A stretch of 64,000 bases of DNA, taken from the NCBI GenBank assembly GCA_018401935.1, contig JAGYJQ010000015.1:1-64000 (forward strand), given 5' to 3'. The translations under genes were made by a program, and so were the position numbers. Source of the DNA: Balneolaceae bacterium (lineage in GTDB: Bacteria > Bacteroidota > Rhodothermia > Balneolales > Balneolaceae). Numbering within the stretch: the stretch's first letter is position 1; each line of letters opens with the position of its first letter. The notes beneath the pieces are model-generated. The model ran no database searches and was not told the origin of the DNA. It saw only the letters and a program-made list of their open reading frames with translations. This document shows positions 45,198 through 53,453 of this stretch, piece by piece.

Positions 45198-45926
45198 TTA
45201 GTCTAATTCGTCTAAGAAGGTATTCATGAAGTCATCGTCATCTAGACTTGAGCTCGATGTTTCCTTCTTTTTTTCAGGGATAGTTGGTTCAGATTCTACA
45301 TCTTGGTCACCGGCTAATATATCCTCGGCCTCCGGTTCCATGGTAATATCGCCTGTTTCGCCACTTGTGTTGGATATCGAGGAATTATTGGATTCATCGA
45401 GGCTAGGCTTGGCTGAAACAGATGGGGAAGCATCCGACTCATCGATGGGTCCATCGATGGGATCGAAAATATGGAATTCGTTGGCCGCAAATTTTTCGAC
45501 TATACTCATATTGTTGTCTAAAAATTGTTGAAAGCTGTGAATCATTTCATCGCGACGCTCGAGTAATCGTATCATATCCTGTCGTATGGTGGAGCGCTGT
45601 TGTTGCGCTTCTTGAATCATCCGATCGGCTTCCATATGAGCCCGGTCCATAGCAGTTTTAGCTTCATTTCTCGCCTGCTCCATTTTTTGAGCTACCGATT
45701 CCTTTGTGGTTTGTAGGGTTTCATGAATAGCCTCTTCCACCTTCTCATAGTGGGTTATTCTTTTGTTGAGTCCTTGTACTTGTTCCTGTAACTCACTGTT
45801 CTTTTGTTGCAGCTGTTCCACTTCGCTGGCCACTAAAGCTAAAAAAGATTGAACCTCTCCAACATCATAACCCCGAAGAGATTTATCGAATTGGTGTTGT
45901 TTAATTTCGAGCGGTGTTAATTTCAT
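45198..45926 (-). CDS. divIVA: DivIVA domain-containing protein
   Basis: 242-residue coiled-coil protein. The N-terminal DivIVA domain is clear: LTPLEIKQHQFDKSLRGYD (3-21), then VGEVQSFLALVASEVEQL. A long coiled coil (about 28-135) and an acidic, low-complexity tail ending in DDDDFMNTFLDELD follow. DivIVA proteins bind curved membrane at poles and septa in Gram-positives. The role in this lineage is unproven, and a division-site or polar scaffold role is inferred. It sits between a small coiled-coil membrane protein and punA, downstream of yggS. Confidence 0.9.
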   Translation of the reverse strand: MKLTPLEIKQHQFDKSLRGYDVGEVQSFLALVASEVEQLQQKNSELQEQVQGLNKRITHYEKVEEAIHETLQTTKESVAQKMEQARNEAKTAMDRAHMEADRMIQEAQQQRSTIRQDMIRLLERRDEMIHSFQQFLDNNMSIVEKFAANEFHIFDPIDGPIDESDASPSVSAKPSLDESNNSSISNTSGETGDITMEPEAEDILAGDQDVESEPTIPEKKKETSSSSLDDDDFMNTFLDELD

Positions 45927-45931
45927 CGTGC

Positions 45932-46183
45932 TTATTCCTTCGTTCTTTTCAGGAGTTGATCATCATCCTGCTGTCCAACAGATGATTCATTGTTGACCCT
46001 GCGTTCTAATTGTTCAATTCGACGTTCTAGATGGTCGATGTGCCCACGTAATTCATTGGCCTCCCTAGCACTAAAGAGCCTCTTTTCTTCAAGGGCTAGT
46101 TCTTTTTCTTTGTATGAAAAAATCATTCCGCCACCAATGGCGACAATCGCAATAACAGCAAACCAGGGTAAACCAAATAACAT
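45932..46183 (-). CDS. small membrane coiled-coil protein, unknown function
   Basis: 83 residues. One N-terminal transmembrane helix (about 3-23) is followed by a charged coiled coil (about 25-66) with heptad pattern HIDHLERRIEQLERRV, then an acidic/basic tail. The layout resembles phage-shock PspB, but no specific match can be claimed. It lies 5 bases before divIVA and 84 bases after yggS on the same strand, so a membrane-tethering role beside DivIVA is an attractive guess. Confidence 0.75.
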   Translation of the reverse strand: MLFGLPWFAVIAIVAIGGGMIFSYKEKELALEEKRLFSAREANELRGHIDHLERRIEQLERRVNNESSVGQQDDDQLLKRTKE

Positions 46184-46267
46184 AATTAGAGGGATTAATT
46201 AAACGTATATACTACTCGACACAATACGAAAAAAGCATGAAAAGGTTGAATGAATACCTTAATAAAT

Positions 46268-46951
46268 CTAGGCTCTATTTCCAAAAATAGAGCTCCCAAT
46301 TCGGAGCATAGTACTTCCCTTGTCCAAGGCTAAAGCATAGTCATTACTCATTCCCATTGACAGTTCGGTTAATTCCGGATAATTAGGAAGGTGACGCTGC
46401 TGAAGATCTCGGAGTAATTCGAAAGAATGCGCGATATCGGACTCATCTTCGGTAAACTTAGCCATACCCATAAGTCCACGAACAAGAATATGGTCAAGTG
46501 TTCGTGCATGGGTAAGCAATTCGTTTAATTGATCGGCTTCACAACCACCTTTTTGGGGTTCTTCACTTATATTAACCTGAATTAGGACGTTGATAACTCG
46601 GTTATGTTGAGCTGCTCGCTTATTAATTTCGTTTAACTGTTTTACTTTGAATACCGAATGAATCCAATGTACATGCGCTGCGATAAACTTTATTTTGTTG
46701 GTTTGAAGTGTGCCAATCATATGCCACTGTAGGTCATCGTGGTCCAAAGATTCGGCTTTCTCTTGTAGTTCTTGCATTCTATTCTCACCAAAATGACGCT
46801 GACCAGCAGTATATGCTTCTTGGATCATGCGCAATGGCTTGGTCTTACTCACGGCCACTAAGGTTATTTCTTCTCGTTTTCTCCCACTCGCAAGACATTG
46901 TTGCGTAATCGATTCTTCTATTTTAGCTAGTTGTTCTGTAAGTACAGACAT
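46268..46951 (-). CDS. yggS: YggS family pyridoxal-phosphate homeostasis protein
   Basis: PLP-binding protein (PLPBP/YggS) without known catalytic activity, important for vitamin B6 homeostasis. The 227 residues have the PLP-lysine block LVAVSKTKPL (Lys36-37 region), HFGENRMQEL (about 53-62), WHMIGTLQTNK and VNISEEPQKGG. It is the first gene of a leftward cluster with divIVA. The same association (ylmE-divIVA) is known in Gram-positive division clusters. Confidence 0.95.
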   Translation of the reverse strand: MSVLTEQLAKIEESITQQCLASGRKREEITLVAVSKTKPLRMIQEAYTAGQRHFGENRMQELQEKAESLDHDDLQWHMIGTLQTNKIKFIAAHVHWIHSVFKVKQLNEINKRAAQHNRVINVLIQVNISEEPQKGGCEADQLNELLTHARTLDHILVRGLMGMAKFTEDESDIAHSFELLRDLQQRHLPNYPELTELSMGMSNDYALALDKGSTMLRIGSSIFGNRA

Positions 46952-47150
46952 AGAGTAGGATAAATAAATGTTATTACTTTTAACTTAGTGTTATTAGCCT
47001 TATTTTTAAAGCTCACTATTAATTGAAGTTAACCAATTTTTGGTACTGAAATTTAAGATGTACATACCTTTCTACTCGTGCTTACCATGCTCAGGCAGCT
47101 ATTGTTCGAGTCACTATCCCATTCCTCACTCTCATAGATTAGGAAGATAA

Positions 47151-48215
47151 GTGAGTCTACACATCCGACAAATATCTACCTTTTTGAATCAGTGGGCTCC
47201 ACCAAGTGTCAAAATGGATTATGATAATGTTGGATTACTGGTTGGAAACCCGGATACCTCGGTTACTAGCATACTCACCTGCTTAGATGTAACCGAAGAA
47301 ATTGTTGAAGAAGCGATTCAAAAGAAATGCAATCTCATTGTCGCTCATCATCCCCTCATATTTAGTAAAATTGGCCGCATAAATCCGACACACTCACAAG
47401 GCCGAATTATTTACTCACTTATTAAAAACGATATTGCCTTATTGGTTGCTCACACTAATTTAGATGCGGCGCTAGATGGGGTCTCATTTGCTTTGGCGAA
47501 CACACTTGGATTAGACGGACTTCGTTTTTTAAAGGCAAGTGAGCCTATTTCAAGAAAAATACGGCTTGTTACTACGCATGAGGAACCCGTTGCGGTACTA
47601 AAGCTATTAAATTATTACTCTGCTGAGGATGCTCACTTTTTCAATGTAGAAAACAGATCCGACGGGATTGTATGTTTTGAAGCCACTATTGATCAGCATT
47701 TGTTAAAGGAATTAAAAGCTGGGCTTAAAAAAGAAGGATTACTAAAAGAAGGAAAGTTTCAAGTAACCCAGTTAGCATCCCCCTCAAAAAATTATGGCTA
47801 TGGAGTCATAGGTCACTATCCAGAAGATGGTGTTGGGATGAATGAATTTCTACACCTGGTATCAAAAGCGCTTAATCTAAAAGCAATTAGATACTCTGGA
47901 TCTGTAGATCGCATAAAAAAGGTAGCGGTTTGTGGAGGCTCAGGTAGTATGCTGAAAAAAGAAGCCATAGCGGCAGGAGTACAAGCATTTGTTACGTCCG
48001 ACATTAAATATCATGACTATTTTCTGGAAAAAGAGAATTTTATGCTGTTGGATGTGGGGCATTATGAGAGCGAGTACCCTATTGTTGAGGCGTTAAAAAA
48101 TGAACTCAGTGAAGCATTTGAGCAGGTTGATGTGCTGATGACTCAGCGAATTACCAATCCCATGAACGTATATCTGCCCGACCAAGAATTAAAAACCCAC
48201 CAAACACCCGAATAA
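47151..48215 (+). CDS. Nif3-like dinuclear metal centre protein (DUF34)
   Basis: 354-residue Nif3/YbgI family protein. These form ring-shaped hexamers with a two-metal site and a mid-sequence insert domain (about 125-235 here). The best-supported roles in the family are cyclohydrolase-like or metal-insertion, but the substrate is unresolved. Metal blocks are NLIVAHHPLIFS (about 61-72), LLVAHTNLDAA and the late LLDVGHYESEYP. The start is GTG with AGGAAGA upstream. It precedes the zinc-ribbon relative by 5 bases, a pairing seen in many bacteria. Confidence 0.92.
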   Translation: MSLHIRQISTFLNQWAPPSVKMDYDNVGLLVGNPDTSVTSILTCLDVTEEIVEEAIQKKCNLIVAHHPLIFSKIGRINPTHSQGRIIYSLIKNDIALLVAHTNLDAALDGVSFALANTLGLDGLRFLKASEPISRKIRLVTTHEEPVAVLKLLNYYSAEDAHFFNVENRSDGIVCFEATIDQHLLKELKAGLKKEGLLKEGKFQVTQLASPSKNYGYGVIGHYPEDGVGMNEFLHLVSKALNLKAIRYSGSVDRIKKVAVCGGSGSMLKKEAIAAGVQAFVTSDIKYHDYFLEKENFMLLDVGHYESEYPIVEALKNELSEAFEQVDVLMTQRITNPMNVYLPDQELKTHQTPE

Positions 48216-48220
48216 CATAC

Positions 48221-48955
48221 ATGAAAGAAGTACTGCAGCAACTCGCTAATCTCCAGTATATCGATAGTAGAATTGATGAACTAAAACAGCTAAGAGGTGA
48301 CCTTCCAGAAGATATTTTGGATGTTGAAACCGACATTGCTCGTCTAGAGGCCAAACAAGCCAAGTTAGAGCAAGAAGACAAAGACTTATCTGTTGAATTG
48401 AATCAGCTTGAATTGGATATAACTAGTTCCACAGAAAAAGTAACAAAATACGAGGAACAGCAACTCACAGTCAGAAATAATCGGGAGTACGATGCCCTCA
48501 CCAAAGAAATAGAGGTACAAAAACAGGTTATTGAAAAAGCATACCTTCGAATAGAAGAGGCCAAAAAGCGCAAAGAGTTGGTTGCCCCGGAAAAAGCAAT
48601 TATTGATGAAAAACTGGATGATGTACGTACCGATCTTGAGAAAATGAAAGCTAATTTAGATACGGTTATGGGTAGTACACAGGAAGAAGAAGATCAGCTA
48701 ATTGTTAAGAGAGAAGAAGTAGTCAAGAATATTGATCCACGATACCTTCGCAATTACAATCGATTACGAGACGGTCTAAGCAATGGAATAGCTGTAGTTG
48801 CAATGGATCGAGGAGCCGCATTTGGCATGAGTCTTCCCCCTCAAACACAGGTAGAAGTTCGACGGATGAATAAAATCATCTTCGATGAAAGTAGTGGGCG
48901 TATCGTAGTTGATAAAGCTTTCTTTGATAAAGCCAAAGAACAGCTAAGTTTCTGA
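48221..48955 (+). CDS. coiled-coil protein of the C4 zinc-ribbon (CT398-like) family, cysteines lost
   Basis: 244 residues. A long antiparallel coiled coil (about 15-175) with the family NNREYDALTKEIE block (about 86-98) is followed by the C-terminal region that normally carries two CxxC pairs. Here that region reads DRGAAFGMSLPPQ (196-208) and IIFDESSGRIVVD (219-231), so Ala200, Met203, Asp222 and Ser225 occupy the cysteine positions. The whole protein contains no cysteine. Zinc binding at this site is therefore unlikely. Function of the family is unclear. It lies between the Nif3-like gene and rnpB. Confidence 0.85.
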   Translation: MKEVLQQLANLQYIDSRIDELKQLRGDLPEDILDVETDIARLEAKQAKLEQEDKDLSVELNQLELDITSSTEKVTKYEEQQLTVRNNREYDALTKEIEVQKQVIEKAYLRIEEAKKRKELVAPEKAIIDEKLDDVRTDLEKMKANLDTVMGSTQEEEDQLIVKREEVVKNIDPRYLRNYNRLRDGLSNGIAVVAMDRGAAFGMSLPPQTQVEVRRMNKIIFDESSGRIVVDKAFFDKAKEQLSF

Positions 48956-48972
48956 TTCACTTAAAATACTTG

Positions 48973-48980
48973 TATCTTTA
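48973..48980 (+). promoter_or_regulatory. -7 element (TATCTTTA) of rnpB
   Basis: TATCTTTA ends two bases before the predicted RNase P RNA 5' end, exactly the -10 to -3 position expected for a Bacteroidota -7 element. A weak TCTG lies 18 bases upstream. Confidence 0.55.
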
Positions 48981-48982
48981 AT

Positions 48983-49343
48983 TGAATGCATCGGACAATC
49001 GCCTTGGGTCGCTTCGGCGCCTGGGGAGGAAAGTCCGGACACCAACAAGTGCCGTGCTCAGCGATCCATTAGGCGTAGCTGAGGGTTTGCTTAGGCAAAT
49101 ACAGAAAGTGCAACAGAAAATAAACCGCTTCTTCGGGAGTAAGGGTGAAAAGGTGAGGTAAGAGCTCACCGCCTCTTGTCGTGAGACAGAGGGCATGGTA
49201 AACCTCACGGGGTGCAAGTTCACGCAGGCAATACATGCCACTTGTCATAATGTTGCCGGGTGGAACGCATTAGATAAATGATTGTCGTTTCGAATGCTAA
49301 AGTGCTAATTCGAAATACAGAATCCGGCTTATAGATGCATTCA
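48983..49343 (+). ncRNA. rnpB: RNase P RNA, bacterial type A
   Basis: Catalytic RNA that trims tRNA 5' leaders. The P1 helix TGAATGCATC (48983-48992) pairs perfectly with GATGCATTCA (49334-49343). Between them is the universal GAGGAAAGTCCGGAC core (about 49024-49038), then ACAGAAA, GGGTGAAA and GGTAAACC-type conserved blocks, with the P4 partner near 49300. The length of about 361 nt is normal. The P1 ends fix the boundaries. It follows the coiled-coil gene and is followed by a terminator. Confidence 0.96.
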
Positions 49344-49352
49344 GCCAAATAT

Positions 49353-49390
49353 GGAGCTCTCGTCCGAAAGGTCGAGAGCTCTTTCTTTTA
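49353..49390 (+). terminator. intrinsic terminator after rnpB
   Basis: GAGCTCTCG (49354-49362) pairs with CGAGAGCTC (49373-49381) around TCCGAAAGGT and ends in T-rich sequence. Confidence 0.9.
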
Positions 49391-49488
49391 TTAGGAGCTA
49401 AATTTAGTAAGTTCAATTTTAGATAAACTAAATACTCTAAACTAGATACTGGAGGCTTAGCACTTTAAATTTGATACTGTACTATTGA

Positions 49489-49965
49489 TTAAGGGTTAAA
49501 GCGAACGCCTTCTTTGATGCTTCGTTTCATTTGACGCTTAACATCTTTTTCTTTTATGCTATCGCGTTTGTCGTAAAGCTTCTTACCCTTTGCTAAGCCA
49601 ATCTGTAGTTTTGCCTTGCCTCGTACGAAATATAGCTTTAATGGAACAATGGTGTTTCCTTTTTGCTGTACCCCTTTATCAAGGGCTCGTATTTCTTTTT
49701 TGTGAAGAAGGAGCTTCCGATCTCGTTTTGGCTCATGATTCATATAAGAGCCGTGATCATACGGTGAAATATGGAACTCTTTCAGCCAAACCTCTTCTCC
49801 TTGAACAAAGGCAAAAGCATCGGTAAAGTTTGCTTTACCAGCACGGAGTGATTTTACTTCGGTTCCCTGAAGCGAAATACCCGCCTCAAAAGTTTCCACG
49901 ATGGTATATTCATGGAAAGCTTTTCGATTGCTTATAGTGGGTGTATTGTTTTTTTTTTCGCTCAA
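49489..49965 (-). CDS. smpB: SsrA-binding protein SmpB
   Basis: Partner of tmRNA in ribosome rescue. The 158 residues have NRKAFHEYTIVETFEAGI at the N-terminus, LQGTEVKSLRAGKANFTDAF (33-52), the HNPY-equivalent ISPYDHGSYMNH, GLAKGKKLYDKRDSIKEKD and a basic tail. The tmRNA gene itself was not found in this window. It converges on rnpB from the other side, so two RNA-processing genes lie back to back. It is followed on the minus strand only by rnpB's antisense. Confidence 0.96.
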   Translation of the reverse strand: MSEKKNNTPTISNRKAFHEYTIVETFEAGISLQGTEVKSLRAGKANFTDAFAFVQGEEVWLKEFHISPYDHGSYMNHEPKRDRKLLLHKKEIRALDKGVQQKGNTIVPLKLYFVRGKAKLQIGLAKGKKLYDKRDSIKEKDVKRQMKRSIKEGVRFNP

Positions 49966-49987
49966 AGGGGTGGTAATCCAAACTTAA

Positions 49988-50446
49988 TTATAGTGTAAAG
50001 CCAAATTCTTTGAGATCGGTGACCACATCATCCGCTGGTGCACGATTTCCAAAAGTAGCGTAGATACCTAGTATTTGTTCAATCTCAGATATGGCTTTTT
50101 CGTTGTCTGGATTAATTCGAAGAACCTTGACATACTCACGCAAAGCATTATTCATTTTATCTCTCATATTAGTCACATTTGCATCCCTATATTCGAGAAA
50201 TAAACCGTAATTCAAGTGTGTCATTTCTTTTAACGTTAGAATTTCGGGGCTCTCAGGCTGTCCCTCTAACAATTCTAAGGCTTCGGTGTATTTATCTTCG
50301 GCTACTAGTTTATCTATTTGAAGAGCTATGTCTATTGTGCTGGATACAGTGGAGTTTTGCTCTTCACTACTGGACGAGCAAGACATGAAACTAATACTGA
50401 GTACACAGATGCTTAGGATGGATAAAAAACTTTTTGGAGTGTTCAT
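49988..50446 (-). CDS. small lipoprotein, TPR-like
   Basis: 152 residues. A lipoprotein signal peptide (1-22) ends with SFMSC, a plausible lipobox, followed by a Ser-rich linker. The remainder looks helical with TPR-like spacing (EDKYTEALELLEGQPES and ALREYVKVLRINPDNEKAI). I see no enzymatic motif. It lies 22 bases upstream of smpB on the same strand and may be cotranscribed with it. Function unknown. Confidence 0.75.
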   Translation of the reverse strand: MNTPKSFLSILSICVLSISFMSCSSSSEEQNSTVSSTIDIALQIDKLVAEDKYTEALELLEGQPESPEILTLKEMTHLNYGLFLEYRDANVTNMRDKMNNALREYVKVLRINPDNEKAISEIEQILGIYATFGNRAPADDVVTDLKEFGFTL

Positions 50447-50733
50447 GAAAGTAGAGTAGGGGTTACAGTTTTAGTCAATTATAGTCAAGACAGTTAAGTT
50501 ATAATAAGAAGCTTCGATGATAATTATAGGTCTTAAATCAGAGATTATCACTTTTTTACTGCGTTATTATGGTTCAAATGGTTGGTTGAAAAGTGGTAAT
50601 ACCTCGCTGCAAAGCGGGTTCATACGTTACGAAAAAGTGTTCTGTCATGGGTTTATCTTCATCGATAAGGGGCTTGAAAGGCCGCCATTTAGCCGCAAAA
50701 TAGTACTTACAATAGGGCTAAAATTAAATCGTG

Positions 50734-51996
50734 TTAGCTAAGCAAGGTTAAGGGATTAAGGCTAATACACAGTATAAAAATAAGCATACTTACCCAGCCT
50801 AAAAATGTACGCCCGGGGCTCAGGGGTTCTTCATATCGTACGGGTGGATGCTCAATTTTCACAACATATGCGGTAAAAAAAGACCAGAAAAGCCATAAAA
50901 CAGAACCTTCTTGTGCGAATGAGGGAGTCCATACATACAGAAAAAAACCACTCAGTAAAAGAGAAAGCGGAATCATGGCTCCCATCCAATACAAGTGCTC
51001 TTTGTAGGCTTTTTTCATGAGCAGGCTAAGCATGATGGTCCAAATCCCCCAAGCATATCCTATAGAACCAAAGCCGTGGTTGGCTAAATAGTTTTGAAAA
51101 AGAGGGACGGCCTCAATACCGGCAAGAATGGTTAAGCCGCCATAAAATATTCGTGCGATAATACGGTGTTTTTCGTAACCCACTAGACTATATAGTATAT
51201 GACCTCCATCGAGTTGTCCAACGGGCATTAAATTAAGAGCTGTGAAAAATAATCCAAACCAGCCTGCTAACAGAAAAGGATAATGCATGATTTCATACAT
51301 GGGCGGTGCTGACGGAAAAAAAGAGGCTATAAAACTATACAAAGGGGTTTCGCCAAATAAAAAAACCATTTGCCCCTCCATTAATGATGGCAGAGGAGGA
51401 TAGTTCCCAAACTCATTAAAGTGATCAATGAGCATTTGATGGTCCCCAAATTCGTTTAAAAAACTGGGTCCTGGAAGGGTAAGAAAGCCAATGATGAGAA
51501 TGGCTAAGGAAACGATAAATCCAGCAAGTGGACCCGCTGCCCCTATATCGAATAGACTTCGAGTACGCTGAATCCGTTGCCGAATTTTTATTACGGCCCC
51601 TAATGTTCCAATACCTACTGGTAAGGGTATATAATAAGGTAAGCTTACACGAACTCGATGGTATACAGCGGCAAAATAATGGCCAAATTCATGAACGGTT
51701 AAAAAACTAAGCAATAATGAGGCAAATAAAGCCCCAGCTTTAAGATCTTCATTAGTTGGAAACGGAAAGCTAAATCCAGCGACTGTTTTAATTTGCAACC
51801 CCTTACCTACTAGTAAGGTGCTTACGATACTGACAGAAAAAAAAGTAAGAATGAAGAGTATACTGTGGATAAAAAGTTCTTTTAGGGTAGGCCTCTCATT
51901 CTTTCGTACAAAAGCTTCGTTATTCCAATGCTCCTGGTTGGATCGATCAACCGGAAAGTGATTATCTGAGGGTTCTGAGGATGGGGTTTCAGGCAT
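50734..51996 (-). CDS. site-2 protease family (M50) membrane metallopeptidase
   Basis: 420-residue intramembrane zinc protease. The HEFGH motif (102-106) and the later LDGGH (262-266, third ligand Asp263) are in hydrophobic helices. An insert of about 55 residues (170-235) separates them. About seven or eight membrane segments are predicted. The family cuts membrane-bound regulators or signal-peptide remnants, and the substrate is not evident here. No PDZ domain is visible. It is leftward and downstream of arginine deiminase by 40 bases. Confidence 0.88.
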   Translation of the reverse strand: MPETPSSEPSDNHFPVDRSNQEHWNNEAFVRKNERPTLKELFIHSILFILTFFSVSIVSTLLVGKGLQIKTVAGFSFPFPTNEDLKAGALFASLLLSFLTVHEFGHYFAAVYHRVRVSLPYYIPLPVGIGTLGAVIKIRQRIQRTRSLFDIGAAGPLAGFIVSLAILIIGFLTLPGPSFLNEFGDHQMLIDHFNEFGNYPPLPSLMEGQMVFLFGETPLYSFIASFFPSAPPMYEIMHYPFLLAGWFGLFFTALNLMPVGQLDGGHILYSLVGYEKHRIIARIFYGGLTILAGIEAVPLFQNYLANHGFGSIGYAWGIWTIMLSLLMKKAYKEHLYWMGAMIPLSLLLSGFFLYVWTPSFAQEGSVLWLFWSFFTAYVVKIEHPPVRYEEPLSPGRTFLGWVSMLIFILCISLNPLTLLS

Positions 51997-52036
51997 TGAC
52001 TATGAATCTTTTGGTTGCTTGATCATGGGGACTCAT

Positions 52037-53353
52037 CTAGGTGAGGGGGGTTCTCTGTATAGGTAAGGTCATACAGCGGGCTCCGCCTCGACCTCTACAC
52101 AATTCATGCCCCTCAAATCCTATAGCAATTTTATTGTTTGTACTCTTATGCTTAGACCAATCATACTCTTTGTCTCTATATTCCTCTAGGAATTCATGAG
52201 TTTTTAGATAGGTATATCCGTGTTCTTCTAAGGCTTTAAAGGTATAGGTATTCCTATCGTATCCCATTATGACCCCAGGAGCCAATGCAAAAACGTTAGC
52301 TCCATCGGTCCACTGCTCCCGCTCCTGCTGCACCCCCTCACTCCCACCACAGGAAATGAACGTGTACTCCTTGCCCGTAAATTCTTCCAGGGCCTCTTTT
52401 ATATGATAGCGGGATTCCACAACAATCTGATCTCCCTGTTTCCTTAACGCCACCACATTATTAGCCTTATTCTCAAAAACCGGTGGGTAAATCACGCATT
52501 CATACTCGCTTGCAAAGGTAAAGATGGTGTCCAAATGCATGGAGGATCGTTGTTTAGGTATGTCGATAGCTAAAATAGTTTCAACTCCTCCAGTCATTAG
52601 GGATTCAGCTGCTTTTAGCACCCCAGCAAAAGAGCTTCGTTCGCTTATCCCGACAAGAATTAACTCCTCAGATGCCACCAAAATATCACCACCCTCGATA
52701 GACTGTTCTGCCGGTAGCTGTATGATGGAATTACGGACCGGATCAAATAAAGGATGGTAATGAACCAGTGTATCCATGAGGATGGACTCTCTTAGTCGAG
52801 CTGGGGTGGCCGCTCTAGATAAGATTATTTGATTCCCAATTACAGCGGCTAAATCGCGAGTGAACAAAAGGTTTGGAATGGGATGAATAGGAATGTTGGC
52901 TAGTGCTCGTAACCTATTTTCTGAAGCAAAGCCACTAGCGCTCCTTAGCCCGGATAAAGAGGACATATGTTTGACAAAACTATCAGAACCTTCAACGGCC
53001 CATAACAATAAATCAGATGGGTCTAAGGCTTCTAATTCTGTTCGAACAAGGCTCAGTGGTAGGTTGGGTAACGCTTTGATCAGTTCATTTATAAAGTATT
53101 CCCTGGCTTCTTGCTGCTCAAAGCATTGGCTAAATAAGCTGCGTATTTCAAAAACCTGGCTGGGATCCGTCATGATAGTTTTGAAAACCTCGAGCATATC
53201 CAAATGCTCTTCTCGGGCATGTTCTTCAAATATAATATCATCGAACAGTAATTCATGTTTCATCCCTGGATGTACCCAGGACAACTCAGGGCCAGGGGTG
53301 TGAACGATAACCCCGCTTAAATGAGAAATTTCAGAAGAAACGTTGAGAGCCAT
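52037..53353 (-). CDS. arcA: arginine deiminase
   Basis: Converts arginine to citrulline and ammonia. The 438 residues contain the guanidine-modifying fold with NLLFTRDLAAVIG, SIEGGDILV, the catalytic-His block SMHLDTIFTF and the C-terminal nucleophile Cys427 in GRGGARCMTLPI. The middle helical insert (about 85-155) is typical of true ADI. No ornithine carbamoyltransferase, carbamate kinase or antiporter genes are nearby, so the energy-yielding ADI pathway is not evident in this locus. Confidence 0.92.
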   Translation of the reverse strand: MALNVSSEISHLSGVIVHTPGPELSWVHPGMKHELLFDDIIFEEHAREEHLDMLEVFKTIMTDPSQVFEIRSLFSQCFEQQEAREYFINELIKALPNLPLSLVRTELEALDPSDLLLWAVEGSDSFVKHMSSLSGLRSASGFASENRLRALANIPIHPIPNLLFTRDLAAVIGNQIILSRAATPARLRESILMDTLVHYHPLFDPVRNSIIQLPAEQSIEGGDILVASEELILVGISERSSFAGVLKAAESLMTGGVETILAIDIPKQRSSMHLDTIFTFASEYECVIYPPVFENKANNVVALRKQGDQIVVESRYHIKEALEEFTGKEYTFISCGGSEGVQQEREQWTDGANVFALAPGVIMGYDRNTYTFKALEEHGYTYLKTHEFLEEYRDKEYDWSKHKSTNNKIAIGFEGHELCRGRGGARCMTLPIQRTPLT

Positions 53354-53453
53354 ACGCCGGTTTAATTATAGTATCACATTTCAAGTTAAATATACGCTTT
53401 AGTATTACCATTATTAAGCGGAATTGAACGTCTTCATTTAGTATTTTGATGCC

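Noticed and set aside
50517-50741. 74-residue plus-strand frame in a 287-base gap
   Set aside because: It has no recognisable domain, no start signal and overlaps the M50 gene end. It is likely random. I see nothing else in 50447-50733.
51864-51872. Third consensus DnaA box
   Set aside because: It lies inside the M50 protease coding sequence with no neighbours, consistent with chance.
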